Shown here piece after piece: positions 1-10,235 of a stretch of DNA of 40,402 bases. The notes under the pieces are model-generated. The model was not told the origin of the DNA, did no database searches, and saw nothing but the letters and a program-made list of their open reading frames with translations. Source of the stretch: Clostridium sp. (lineage in GTDB: Bacteria > Bacillota > Clostridia > Clostridiales > Clostridiaceae); contig SVCK01000056.1 in NCBI GenBank assembly GCA_015058375.1, forward strand, positions 1 through 40,402. Reading direction: 5' to 3'. A program made the position numbers and the translations under genes. Position 1 is the stretch's first letter, and every line of letters starts with the position of its first letter.

Positions 1-123
1 AATCTAAGTAACGGATTTGTAGAAGGGACTAATAGCAAATTAAAAATGATAAAAAGGACTATGTATGGAAGGTGCAGCAAAAAACTACTTGCAGCAAAAT
101 TAATGCTGCGCTTAAACGGATAA
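1..123 (+). pseudogene. C-terminal fragment of an ISL3-family-like transposase, truncated by the window edge (or an IS remnant)
   Basis: Frame 1 translates to NLSNGFVEGTNSKLKMIKRTMYGRCSKKLLAAKLMLRLNG*, typical of the C-terminus of ISL3/IS204/IS1001-type DDE transposases ('NGFVEGTNSKLKxIKRxxYG'). Confidence 0.7.
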
Positions 124-287
124 ATACGGAAGAACCTTAAATATGCCATAAAAAGTAAGTATATGCTTGTACGAATATGTTTGAACAAAAATTTTATGTC
201 TATTTAAATAATATTAATGAAATAATTGTATTTAAAGGTATAAAATGTTATAATTTAAGGGAAAAATGTAAAAGAGGTGAGAATATT

Positions 288-1604
288 ATGAAAGAGTTAA
301 AAAAAAGATTTTCGACAATTAAGTTTGCTTTAGTATCTTCATATGTAATAATGTGCTTATTATTATTAATGCTAGGTAATTTTTCTATTAATAGAATGCG
401 TAGAATTAAAATTGGAGAGATTACCTTAGATCAAATAGAAAGCAATAATAGTTTAATATTCTTTTTAATGATAGCATCAATTATTTGTGTAATATTAGAT
501 ACTATATATATGAATCGTTTAATAGTGAAAAGATTAAAATATATAGAGGGATTGGCTACAAGGATTTCTAATTATGATTTTTCTCAAGATATTACAGATA
601 ATATTGGTAGACGTGAGGATGAAATTACTGTTATACTTTCAGCTTTGAATACAGCTCAAATGAGTATGAGAGAATTGATTAATGCAATAACGGATGAAGC
701 GGCAAATGTTACAGCTTTAAGCCAAGAATTAGAGGCTAATGTTAATGAAGTATCATCAAAATTCAGCTTAGTAAATGATTCTTCTAAAGTTATAAGCGAT
801 ACTATGAATGAAACGCAAGCTACTGTAGAAGAAATATATGCATCTATAGAAGAAGTGGATTCTAGCATGAAAAATTTATCTGAAAGAGCTGCAGAAGGAA
901 GTAATAATGCAATAGCTATTAAGGAAAGAGCGGAAGAAATAAACAACAATAGCAAAACAGCTATTGATAATACACAGAGAATGAGTAAAGAAAAAGAAAC
1001 TAAAATATTAAATGCTATAAAAGAAGGAAAGATAGTGTCTGAAGTTAGAGTAATGGCAGATGCTATATCAGCAATAGCAGAACAAACTAATCTTTTATCA
1101 TTAAATGCATCAATTGAAGCAGCAAGAGCAGGAGAATCAGGAAAAGGATTTGCAGTAGTTGCAGACGAGATAAGGAATTTGGCAGAAGAGTCAGCAGGAG
1201 CTGTAAAGACAATACAAGATACTATAGATAAAATTGAAAATGCTTTTGCTAATATTTCTACTAATAGTTCTGATATAATAAAATTTATGCAAAATGATAT
1301 AGGAGAAGAATTAAAGGATTATGCTGAAATGGGGTCACAGTATAGTAAGGATGGAGATTTTGTAAGTGTAATGTCAGAAGAGTTAGTGGCGATGTCAGAA
1401 GAAGTTGAAGCTACTATTAGTAATGTTACAAGTGCATTAAAATCTAATGCGGCTAAAGTAACAAGTGTAACAGCTGATTCTGGTAAAATACAAAATGAAA
1501 TAGAAATGAGTAGTACTGCATTAATGGAAATTAACAAAGCTTCAAGTAGGCAAAGAGAAGTAATGGAACATTTATTACAATTAGTAAATAAATTTAAAAT
1601 TTAA
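288..1604 (+). CDS. Methyl-accepting chemotaxis protein with short extracytoplasmic loop
   Basis: MCP signalling hairpin '[47 protein letters not shown]'; two TM segments near the N-terminus. The ORF track start (177) looks too early; ATG at 288 is preceded by agaggtga. Confidence 0.93.
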   Translation: MKELKKRFSTIKFALVSSYVIMCLLLLMLGNFSINRMRRIKIGEITLDQIESNNSLIFFLMIASIICVILDTIYMNRLIVKRLKYIEGLATRISNYDFSQDITDNIGRREDEITVILSALNTAQMSMRELINAITDEAANVTALSQELEANVNEVSSKFSLVNDSSKVISDTMNETQATVEEIYASIEEVDSSMKNLSERAAEGSNNAIAIKERAEEINNNSKTAIDNTQRMSKEKETKILNAIKEGKIVSEVRVMADAISAIAEQTNLLSLNASIEAARAGESGKGFAVVADEIRNLAEESAGAVKTIQDTIDKIENAFANISTNSSDIIKFMQNDIGEELKDYAEMGSQYSKDGDFVSVMSEELVAMSEEVEATISNVTSALKSNAAKVTSVTADSGKIQNEIEMSSTALMEINKASSRQREVMEHLLQLVNKFKI

Positions 1605-1917
1605 TATGAAAAATGTTTTAGTGGCAGTAGGTAGATTTGTATAATTTACTTACTGTCCATTTCTATTTATTATAGTTTTTTAACATAATATATAAAATTA
1701 ACTGATTTTTTATATTGTACCTATAAAAATGCATGAAAATAGCTGCGATGAATAAAAAGTACTTACTTGTTTTTAAAACTTTTTGTAATAAGTGACGAAA
1801 ATTTCCTAAAAAATATGTTTTTTTCTAAAAAAATAAGGTATAATTTAACTATAAATACATATGATGTGAAACTAAAAATGTAAAATGGATAATAAAAAGG
1901 TAATAGGAGGGATTTAA

Positions 1918-2676
1918 TTGTTACCAAGAGAGAGATTGGAAATTATCAAAGAGATTGTTAAACAAGATAAAAAGTTATATGTATCAAAACTAAGTGAAAA
2001 ATTTAACGTTACAGAAGAAACTATAAGAAGAGATTTGGAAAAACTTGAAAAAGAAGGCTTAGTCACAAGAACTTATGGAGGAGCTATACTAAATATAGAT
2101 AAAAAGAATGAAGAAAAAAAATTTTTAAAGAGAGCAAGCGAAAATGAAGAGTTGAAAAAGGCGATAGCAGTAAAGGCGGCAGAGTATATTACATCTGGAG
2201 TAACTTTAGCAGTAGATTCTAGTACAACAGCTATGGAAATTTTAAATTTGATAAAGGATAGGTCAGATATAACAGTTATAACTAATTCGGTTGAGGGAAT
2301 TTTGGAATTAAGTGATTCCTATGTAAATGTTTTAGCAACAGGTGGTGTTTTAAAGCATAATTTAAAATCTTTACAAGGTTCTATAGCTAAAAGTACAATA
2401 TTAAATTATAATGTCGATATTGCATTTTTAAGTTGTAAAGCAATAGACATGAAAAAAGGTATTATGGATTCGAATGAATCTGAAGCTGAAATTAAAAAAG
2501 CAATGAGGAAACAGGCTGATAAAACTGTTCTACTATTGGATCATACAAAATTTAATAAATCGTCTTTTATTAAAATGTTTGATTTTAAAGATATTGATAT
2601 ACTTATTACAGATGAAGAGCCAAATGAAGAATGGATAGAGTATTTTAAGAAAAATAGAGTAAAATTAATATTTTGA
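1918..2676 (+). CDS. DeoR/GlpR-family transcriptional regulator
   Basis: N-terminal HTH 'MLPRERLEIIKEIVKQDKKLYVSKLSEKFNVTEETIRRDLEKLEKEGLVTRTYGGAIL' plus DeoRC sugar-phosphate-type sensor domain; TTG start with aggaggg upstream. Confidence 0.93.
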   Translation: MLPRERLEIIKEIVKQDKKLYVSKLSEKFNVTEETIRRDLEKLEKEGLVTRTYGGAILNIDKKNEEKKFLKRASENEELKKAIAVKAAEYITSGVTLAVDSSTTAMEILNLIKDRSDITVITNSVEGILELSDSYVNVLATGGVLKHNLKSLQGSIAKSTILNYNVDIAFLSCKAIDMKKGIMDSNESEAEIKKAMRKQADKTVLLLDHTKFNKSSFIKMFDFKDIDILITDEEPNEEWIEYFKKNRVKLIF

Positions 2677-2678
2677 AA

Positions 2679-2716
2679 AAGAAGGACTGCATAAGAAATT
2701 TGATGCGGTCCTTCTT
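2679..2716 (+). terminator. Intrinsic-terminator-like hairpin after the DeoR gene
   Basis: AAGAAGGACTGCAT / (G)ATGCGGTCCTTCTT inverted repeat immediately after the TGA stop. Confidence 0.75.
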
Positions 2717-2818
2717 AAATTTGTAAATAGTTTTATATAAACTAAATAAGTAATATTCTATTTAATTAATTATCATAGAAAGAGAAAGCTATTTACAGAA
2801 AGAACTTTACACAGTCAA

Positions 2819-4552
2819 TTATTTAGCAAATTGGCTATTATATAAATTATAATAAAAACCTTTTTTCTTAAGAAGTTCTTCGTGTTTTCCTTTTTCAATT
2901 ATAGAACCATCTTTCATAACAAGTATTATGTCTGCTTCACGTATAGTTGATAGTCTATGAGCAACTATAAAGCTTGTACGTCCTTTCATCATTTCGTTGA
3001 ATGCTTTTTGTATATAAAGTTCTGTACGAGTATCTATACTACTAGTAGCTTCATCAAGAATGAGCATTGAAGGATTTGTAAGCATTACTCTAGCTATACA
3101 TAAAAGTTGCTTTTGACCTTGAGAAAGATTACTTCCATCATTTGAAATGTATGTGTCATATCCGTTAGGAAGTTTTTTTATAAATTCATGAGCATGAGCG
3201 GCTTTAGCAGCTTTTACAATTTCTTTATAAGATGCATTGTTATTGCCATAGGCAATATTATCTTTTATAGTTCCTGAATATAACCATGTATCTTGAAGTA
3301 CCATTCCATAAAGACCACGAATACTATTCTTTTTAAGGTTGTCTATATCAATATCATCTATTTCAATTTTTCCTGAATTAGCATCATAAAATTTCATAAG
3401 CAGGTTTATTAGAGTGGTTTTGCCACAACCTGTTGGACCAACAATAGCAATATTGTCACCAGGATTAGCTGAAAGATTAAAGTTTTCAATTAATTTTTTA
3501 GATTTATCATAAGAAAAAGATATATTTTTAATATTGATTTTTCCGTTACAAGAATTTAATGTAATAGCATTTTTATTATCAAATTTTTCATCTTCGGCAT
3601 CAAGCATTTCAAATATTCTCGAAGCTGAAGCTAAAGCAGCTTGGAATTGAGTAAATACTCCTGATATTTCATTAAAAGGTTTTGTGTATTGATTAGCATA
3701 AGATAAAAATGATGAAATTTGACCAATACTAAGTAGCCCTTTTAAGGAATAAAGAGCACCAACGATTCCAACAGCAGCATAGACAATACCATTAACAAAT
3801 CTAGTGCATGGATTTGTTAAGGCAGAATAAAATTGAGCTTTAAATCCAAAGTTATATAGTCTATTATTAATTTCTTCAAAATGTTTTTGAGCTTTGCTTT
3901 CATAGAGAAAAGACTTAACAATTTTCTGGTTACTAATCATCTCGTCTATATATCCGGTAAGTTCTCCTTGAATTTTTGATTGTTTTTTAAACATATCATG
4001 AGAATGTTTAGAAATATAAGATGCAACTAATAATGAAAGTGGAGTAACTAAAATAACAACAAAGGTGATAAATACATTGATAGAAAGCATGAAACCTATT
4101 GTACCAATTATAGTTATTATTCCAGTAAATAGTTGAGAAAAACCTTGTAAAAGCCCATCAGAAATTTGTTCGATATCATTAATAATTTTGCTTATTATAT
4201 CACCATGTGAATTGCTATCAATATATTTTAAAGGAACAGTATTAAGCTTGTTAAATGCTTCAACTCTAATATCTTTCACAGCATTATATGTAATTTTATT
4301 GGTGCATCTAGTCATTATTAGTTGGAGAATAGAACCAATTATTATACTTGATAAAAGAATTAATGAAACTTGTAATAAACTAGAGTAGTTAACATTATTT
4401 TTTGAAATCATGAAGTCAATAGCTTTACCTATTAATATAGGGTTTAGAAGACTACTACATACACTTAAAATGGCACTGAAAAATGCTAAAAATAAGTAGA
4501 ATTTATAAGGTTTTATGTATATTATTAATCTTTTTAAAACAGATTTCTTCAT
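2819..4552 (-). CDS. ABC exporter, fused permease/ATP-binding subunit (second of pair)
   Basis: Six-TM ABC exporter fold; Walker A 'GPTGCGKTTL', degenerate signature 'NLSQGQKQLL', Walker B 'MLILDEATSSID', H-loop 'IVAHRLSTI'. Confidence 0.95.
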   Translation of the reverse strand: MKKSVLKRLIIYIKPYKFYLFLAFFSAILSVCSSLLNPILIGKAIDFMISKNNVNYSSLLQVSLILLSSIIIGSILQLIMTRCTNKITYNAVKDIRVEAFNKLNTVPLKYIDSNSHGDIISKIINDIEQISDGLLQGFSQLFTGIITIIGTIGFMLSINVFITFVVILVTPLSLLVASYISKHSHDMFKKQSKIQGELTGYIDEMISNQKIVKSFLYESKAQKHFEEINNRLYNFGFKAQFYSALTNPCTRFVNGIVYAAVGIVGALYSLKGLLSIGQISSFLSYANQYTKPFNEISGVFTQFQAALASASRIFEMLDAEDEKFDNKNAITLNSCNGKINIKNISFSYDKSKKLIENFNLSANPGDNIAIVGPTGCGKTTLINLLMKFYDANSGKIEIDDIDIDNLKKNSIRGLYGMVLQDTWLYSGTIKDNIAYGNNNASYKEIVKAAKAAHAHEFIKKLPNGYDTYISNDGSNLSQGQKQLLCIARVMLTNPSMLILDEATSSIDTRTELYIQKAFNEMMKGRTSFIVAHRLSTIREADIILVMKDGSIIEKGKHEELLKKKGFYYNLYNSQFAK

Positions 4553-6285
4553 TAGCGAGATACCTCCTTTTCAATAAGTTGAGAAAGGCATATTTCTTTA
4601 TATATATCACAATTGTTTATTAAATAATTGTGGGTTCCAATTCCTTTAATCTCACCTTTATCAAGCACTATAATTTTATCAGCATCTTTAATTGTTGAAG
4701 CACGCTGAGAAACCATCAATACGGTCATTTCTTGTGTCCTTTCTTTTAATGCTTTACGTAGAGCTGCATCAGTTGCAAAATCAAGAGCACTACAGCTATC
4801 ATCAAGTATTAAGATTTCAGGATTACATACAAGAGCTCTAGCAATAGTTAATCTTTGTTTTTGACCGCCAGAGAGATTTTTTCCACCTTCAAGTAACAAT
4901 GTATCATATTTATTAGGAAGCTTGTTTACAAATTCAGAAGCTTGAGCAATATCTAATGCTTCATCTATATCTTTTAAAGAAGCATTTTCATTTCCCAATA
5001 AAAGATTTTCCTTGATAGTTCCAGAAAATAGAACTGTTTTTTGAGGAACTATACTTATCTTACTTCGCAAATTATTTAGTGAATAATCTTTAACGTTAAT
5101 ACCATCTACTAATACGCTACCTTTATTAGTATCATAGAAACGAGGAATTAAATTAATAAATGAAGATTTACCAGAACCAGTTCCCCCAATGATTCCAACT
5201 GTTTCACCAGCAGAAATACAAACATTTAAATTTGATAGAGAATTTTCGTTGCTATTTTTATAATTAAAAGATACATCTTTAAATTCTATTTTAGGTGAGT
5301 TGGATGTTATATTATTAGTATTTATACTATTTTCAGTAATAGAAGATTGTATTTCAAATATTTCCTTAACTCTTTTTATAGACGTAAAAGCCTTTGTAAA
5401 TAGCACTATTAAGTTTGCAAGTACTATTAAAGTTAATAAAATAGAAGTCATATAATTTACTAGAGCTATTATTTTTCCTTGTGTTAAAGTGCCGCAATCT
5501 ATTCTGATTCCACCAAACCAAAGTATTGCTATAATAGCGAAATTAGCAATTATAGATGTGGCTGGATTCAATAATGCCGATATTTTACCAACATTAATGG
5601 ATAAATTAGATAAATCTATATTAGCATTTAAAAATCTATTTTTTTCATTTTCTTCATTAGAAAATGCTCTTATAACTCTAGCACCTTCAAGATTTTCGCT
5701 TGTTATTAAAGAAATATTATCAAGCTTTTTTTGAATTGTAGTATAAAATGGTATTGACTTTGTCATAACAAGATAGATGACAATAGCTATAATAGGTATA
5801 GTTATTAGAAATATAATTGATATATGTAAATCAATAGTCATAGCCATAATAGTTGAACCTATAATTAGAAATGGAGCTCGTACAGCAAGTCTGATAAGCA
5901 TAGCAACAGCATTTTGAATTATATTAACATCGTTTGTTATACGAGTTATTAATGTTGGAGTTCCAATTTCATCAATTTCAGCATGAGATAGCGAATTAAT
6001 ATGTTTGAATAAATCATTTCTGATTTTTGTACCAACACCTTGAGAAGCTTTAGAAGCGAAATATTGGCATGTTAAAGCTGATATTAAACCAGTAATGCCA
6101 AGAAAAATAAGCAATCCTCCCATCTTGATAATATAAGATGGATTAGAAGTGTTAACTCCTATGTCAATAATTTTTACCATAACTAAAGGAACTATTAGTT
6201 CAAAAATTGCTTCTAATAGTTTAAAAATAGGGCCTAGAATTACCTCCTTTTTAAAGTCTTTTAAGTAATACGTTAGTTTAAACAT
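4552..6285 (-). CDS. ABC exporter, fused permease/ATP-binding subunit (first of pair)
   Basis: Walker A 'GGTGSGKSSF', signature 'NLSGGQKQRLTIARALV', Walker B 'ILILDDSCSALD' (degenerate after the D), 'VSQRASTI'. Stop overlaps the next ATG (TAATG), indicating translational coupling. Confidence 0.95.
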   Translation of the reverse strand: MFKLTYYLKDFKKEVILGPIFKLLEAIFELIVPLVMVKIIDIGVNTSNPSYIIKMGGLLIFLGITGLISALTCQYFASKASQGVGTKIRNDLFKHINSLSHAEIDEIGTPTLITRITNDVNIIQNAVAMLIRLAVRAPFLIIGSTIMAMTIDLHISIIFLITIPIIAIVIYLVMTKSIPFYTTIQKKLDNISLITSENLEGARVIRAFSNEENEKNRFLNANIDLSNLSINVGKISALLNPATSIIANFAIIAILWFGGIRIDCGTLTQGKIIALVNYMTSILLTLIVLANLIVLFTKAFTSIKRVKEIFEIQSSITENSINTNNITSNSPKIEFKDVSFNYKNSNENSLSNLNVCISAGETVGIIGGTGSGKSSFINLIPRFYDTNKGSVLVDGINVKDYSLNNLRSKISIVPQKTVLFSGTIKENLLLGNENASLKDIDEALDIAQASEFVNKLPNKYDTLLLEGGKNLSGGQKQRLTIARALVCNPEILILDDSCSALDFATDAALRKALKERTQEMTVLMVSQRASTIKDADKIIVLDKGEIKGIGTHNYLINNCDIYKEICLSQLIEKEVSR

Positions 6286-6469
6286 TTTTTCAAGTCCTTT
6301 GTATAATATTTTTGATTTTATTGAATCATTATAACATAAAATTGGACAGTCATATTTTTATACTTACATTTGCTAGTGAGAAGTGCAAAAAACAATTAAC
6401 AATATATGGAAAAAGATAACAAAAAATATTAAAATGAATATATCTAAGTTTTTTTATAAGGAGTTTAAG

Positions 6470-7216
6470 ATGGTGAAAAGGGTTAAGGATATATTCAATA
6501 TTAGAGGAATCTATTTTTTGATTTTCTTATTAATAGGAGGTGTAATAGGCGCAAAGATAATAGTTGGATATTTGAATAAAACTGAAAAAGGTAACGATGG
6601 TAATAGATTTGACATTAATAATGAAAGTGAATTAAGTGAATATTTAACTGAGTCTTTTAAGAAAGAAGGAATTAAGATAGATAAGAGTATAGATTTATAT
6701 CCATCGTTAATAAATAAAATAACTAATCTTAAATTGGATGAGAAGTCAACATCTAATAGGAAAAAGATTTATATAGATATAGTATTATCTAATGGATTTT
6801 ATTATCAAAATTGTAGTTTAGAAGGGTTGATGTCTTGCAAGAAAGAGGTGGCTACAGTTGAAGATATTAAAATTAATGATAAAAGTAAGATTTATAGAGA
6901 AAAAGATGATAATTTAAATGCTATAAAAAAAGTGGTAAATGATGAAATTGAAAGTGGAGGAATATTTAAGCTTGAAAATTCTGGTGAGTATAAAGAAAGC
7001 TATATAAAGTCTGATGAAAGTTTTATACGCAATTTAGAAATCAAAGATTTTTTAATAAGAGATGATTGTTCAGTTAGAGTGGAGGTAAATGGAAAGATAT
7101 TTTTAAAAAAATATGAAAATGATTATGAGTTTAATGGTATTGTATCAATATCAGATGAATTGAGTGACGGTAGTAGAAAAAATGCTAAAAGTATAGTTAT
7201 TTATAATGTTCCATAA
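6470..7216 (+). CDS. Hypothetical protein with one N-terminal TM segment and an extracytoplasmic domain
   Basis: TM 'GIYFLIFLLIGGVIGAKIIVGYL' followed by a soluble domain. ATG at 6470 with aaggag upstream is preferred to the listed 6383 start. Confidence 0.7.
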   Translation: MVKRVKDIFNIRGIYFLIFLLIGGVIGAKIIVGYLNKTEKGNDGNRFDINNESELSEYLTESFKKEGIKIDKSIDLYPSLINKITNLKLDEKSTSNRKKIYIDIVLSNGFYYQNCSLEGLMSCKKEVATVEDIKINDKSKIYREKDDNLNAIKKVVNDEIESGGIFKLENSGEYKESYIKSDESFIRNLEIKDFLIRDDCSVRVEVNGKIFLKKYENDYEFNGIVSISDELSDGSRKNAKSIVIYNVP

Positions 7217-7253
7217 AAAATAAATAAAGAGAAATCTCTTTATTTATTTTTTG
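7217..7253. terminator. Bidirectional terminator between convergent genes
   Basis: aaaataaataaagagaaatctctttatttatttttt: near-perfect inverted repeat with A- and T-tracts on both sides. Confidence 0.85.
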
Positions 7254-7857
7254 AATTTGAAGTAACAGCACCATTTTCAGGAATAGATCCACTGTCTTGA
7301 ACATTAGATGTATTACCTGACTTTATATCTGATAAGTTCTTTATTGAGTAGCTATAAACTTTATCTGCTTCATTATATCCTTCTATAGTAATAATAAGAC
7401 CATCAGATAAGCTGTTAGAAAACTCTGATGTACCTGCATAAAATACATTACTATCTTCATCAGTTTTGTTAATAGTAATAGTATTATCACTATTTGTGAT
7501 TAAATTTACCTTTATGACATTTGGTGTAAAGGTATTATCTATGCCTAAATAATAATCAAGTAATTTTTTTACTGCTTTATCTTTATCTGAGGCAATTTCA
7601 GCATTTGCAGCTGCATCTAATTCTTCCATAGTTTTTGCAGTATCATCATTAGTAGTTGCAGTTACGTTTGAATTAGAGTCGGAATTAGTAGTTGCATCAG
7701 CATTTGATGAATTAGAATCAGAAGAATTATCGTTGCTAGTTTCACATGAAGTTTCACATGAAGTATTATTATTTTTTGTATTTGAGTTAACAGCATATAT
7801 ACTTGCTCCAGCCACAACTAAAACAGCGATAATGCCTATTAAAATTTTTTTATTCAC
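7240..7857 (-). CDS. Secreted or membrane-anchored low-complexity (Ser/Asn/Asp/Thr-rich) hypothetical protein
   Basis: N-terminal 'MNKKILIGIIAVLVVAGASIYAV' signal/anchor, then Asn/Ser/Asp-rich linker and a small C-terminal domain. Confidence 0.75.
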   Translation of the reverse strand: MNKKILIGIIAVLVVAGASIYAVNSNTKNNNTSCETSCETSNDNSSDSNSSNADATTNSDSNSNVTATTNDDTAKTMEELDAAANAEIASDKDKAVKKLLDYYLGIDNTFTPNVIKVNLITNSDNTITINKTDEDSNVFYAGTSEFSNSLSDGLIITIEGYNEADKVYSYSIKNLSDIKSGNTSNVQDSGSIPENGAVTSNSKNK

Positions 7858-8289
7858 TGTAAAAATCTCCTTTCAAAAGTATTCACAAATATATTGTAAA
7901 ATCATATACAAATTAAGTCAAATATAAAATATTATGTAATGTTGAAAAATGATAAATTTTATATTGATTGGGTATTATGAAGTGAAAATTGTGTATATTT
8001 TTATAATTATATTAACTATATTAATGTTTTTGACCTTGTTTTTTAGTTGTTTTTCAATAAACGATTACAATAAAAAATAAATTGGTTTAAAAAGTAAAAA
8101 AAGTAATATATTTAATGTGTGAAATAATAATAATATACATAGAAAAAAATGATAAAAACAATATAACAAGATGATAAAAAAATAATAAGTTTAATAAAGA
8201 AATGCAAAAAAAGTAGTCTTTTTGCTATTTAAATGTTAAAATAATGATTATATAACTAAAAAAATAAAAACTGGAAAGGAAGGGGATTT

Positions 8290-9651
8290 ATGCAAAATAG
8301 TTTTTCGGAAATTACGAAAGAAATAATTAACTTGAAGAAAATTTGTGAAAGAAATAGTTCAATAGAACCTTATTTATACAAGAAGTATGAAGTTAATCGA
8401 GGACTTAGAGATATAAATGGCAAAGGTGTTTTAACTGGTTTGACAGAAATATCTGAGATACAGTCAAAAGAAGCTATAGGAGATAAAATGGTTCCATGTG
8501 ATGGAAAATTATATTATAGAGGGATTGCCATAGAAGATTTAGTAAATGGGTTTGTAAAGGAAAAGAGATTCGGATTTGAAGAAATAACATATTTGTTGCT
8601 ATTGGGGGAATTACCTAACGAAGATGAACTTGAGAGTTTTAACAAGATATTATCAACATATAGAAGTTTACCTACATCGTTTGTAAGAGATATAATTATG
8701 AAAGCACCAAGCTTTGACATGATGAATACACTTGCCAGAAGTGTGCTTACTTTATATTCATATGATGATCATGCAGATGATACAAGCATAGAAAATGTTA
8801 TTAGACAAAGTCTTCAGTTGATAGCATTATTCCCATTATTATCAGTTTATGGATATCAAGCGTATGACCACTATTACAATGAAAACAGCCTTATAATTCA
8901 TACACCACAGCCACATCTTTCTACTGCTGAAAATATATTATATATGCTTAGACCTGATAGTAAATATACAGAACTTGAAGCAAGAATTTTAGATTTAGCG
9001 TTAGTTCTTCATGCAGAGCACGGTGGAGGAAATAATTCAACATTTACAACACATGTTGTTTCATCTTCTGGGACAGATACCTATTCTGTAATAGCTGCTG
9101 CTTTAGGTTCATTAAAGGGACCAAAACATGGTGGTGCTAATAAAAAAGTAATGCAAATGTTTGAGGATATGAAAATAAATATTAAAGATTGGGAAGATGA
9201 AGATGAGGTTAAGGAATACTTAAGAGCAATTTTACACAAAGAAGTATTTGATAAATCTGGATTGATTTATGGTATGGGGCATGCTGTATATTCAATATCG
9301 GATCCAAGAGCAAATATATTTAAAAAGTATGTAAAGAGTTTGTCTGAAGAAAAAGGACTTACAAAGGAATATGGTTTGTATTCATTGGTTGAACGTCTTG
9401 CACCAGAGGTGATATCTGAAGAAAGGAAAACATATAAAGGGGTAAGTGCAAACATAGATTTTTATAGTGGATTTGTTTATAGTATGTTAGATCTTCCTTT
9501 ACAACTTTATACACCTATATTTGCTATAGCAAGGATTTCAGGATGGTGTGCTCATAGAGTTGAAGAACTTATAAATGCCGATAAAATAATGCGTCCAGCT
9601 TATATGAATGTTCAAGAAAGACAAGAATATATAAATCTTAGTGATAGGTAG
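8290..9651 (+). CDS. Citrate synthase (Si-type) / 2-methylcitrate synthase family
   Basis: Motifs 'LYYRGIAIEDLV', 'ALVLHAEHGGGNNSTFTTHVVSSSGTDTYSVIAAALGSLKGPKHGGAN', 'GMGHAVYSISDPRA'; RBS ggaaaggaagggg. Confidence 0.93.
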   Translation: MQNSFSEITKEIINLKKICERNSSIEPYLYKKYEVNRGLRDINGKGVLTGLTEISEIQSKEAIGDKMVPCDGKLYYRGIAIEDLVNGFVKEKRFGFEEITYLLLLGELPNEDELESFNKILSTYRSLPTSFVRDIIMKAPSFDMMNTLARSVLTLYSYDDHADDTSIENVIRQSLQLIALFPLLSVYGYQAYDHYYNENSLIIHTPQPHLSTAENILYMLRPDSKYTELEARILDLALVLHAEHGGGNNSTFTTHVVSSSGTDTYSVIAAALGSLKGPKHGGANKKVMQMFEDMKINIKDWEDEDEVKEYLRAILHKEVFDKSGLIYGMGHAVYSISDPRANIFKKYVKSLSEEKGLTKEYGLYSLVERLAPEVISEERKTYKGVSANIDFYSGFVYSMLDLPLQLYTPIFAIARISGWCAHRVEELINADKIMRPAYMNVQERQEYINLSDR

Positions 9652-9751
9652 TAAATTATTTTTTGAGAGCATGAATATTTTATTTGAGTTTTTTATATAT
9701 GAATCAGAAAAATAATGTTTTAAAAATAATGTTTTAAATATTTATAAAAAA

Positions 9752-9786
9752 TGCTGACGATTATTAAATATCGTCAGCAATTTTTT
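9752..9786 (-). terminator. Intrinsic terminator for the minus-strand paralog pair
   Basis: TGCTGACGAT ttattaaat ATCGTCAGCA flanked by A/T tracts; overlaps the 3' end of the 9764..10198 CDS. Confidence 0.85.
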
Positions 9787-10198
9787 TGTTTAAATCGTCA
9801 ATTAAATTAGTATAGTAAATAAACTCGTTACTTAATTTACGAGAGTAATTGTTTGCAGATTGGCAAATAAATTTCACCGGTTCTCTAAGAGTGTTATTAC
9901 TGCAATTTATGAAATTCTTAAATTCATTAATATTTTTAATCCTATTTACTGGAATAGTTATAGAATTTATTCCTGATAGGTTTATGCTTAAGTTTTCATC
10001 AGATCTAATATTATAGCATAATTTAATAAACTCATAATTAATAGACTGAGTGCTTTTGTATATCTTAGATATTAAAGTAAAAGTATCATCTTTCTTATTT
10101 AAGTGATTTAAAAATTCTTTAGTAACAATAGATATTCTTTCGATTAAATAAGCTAATTCTGCAAGATTATTATCGAATGAATTATACATAAAAATCAC
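9764..10198 (-). CDS. Hypothetical small protein, paralog of the upstream ORF (10236..10667)
   Basis: Complete ORF; shares 'CYNIRSDENLSINLSGINSITIPVNRIKNINEFKNF' with the neighbour. Confidence 0.75.
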   Translation of the reverse strand: MIFMYNSFDNNLAELAYLIERISIVTKEFLNHLNKKDDTFTLISKIYKSTQSINYEFIKLCYNIRSDENLSINLSGINSITIPVNRIKNINEFKNFINCSNNTLREPVKFICQSANNYSRKLSNEFIYYTNLIDDLNKKIADDI

Positions 10199-10235
10199 CT
10201 CACTTTGATACTATGTATCTAAAATATATTATTTA

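Noticed and set aside
656-1537. Minus-strand ORFs 656..955 and 1319..1537 inside the MCP gene
   Set aside because: Fully antisense to a well-supported MCP coding frame, no SD, low-complexity hydrophobic translation typical of antisense reading of AT-rich genes.
4188-5734. Plus-strand ORFs 4188..4388 and 5489..5734 within the ABC exporter genes
   Set aside because: Antisense shadows of conserved ABC transporter frames; no RBS or recognisable domain.
7733-7927. Plus-strand ORF 7733..7927
   Set aside because: Overlaps antisense the start of the 7240..7857 protein and its promoter region; no SD.
8514-9455. Minus-strand ORFs within the citrate synthase gene
   Set aside because: Antisense to a strongly conserved CDS without independent coding evidence.
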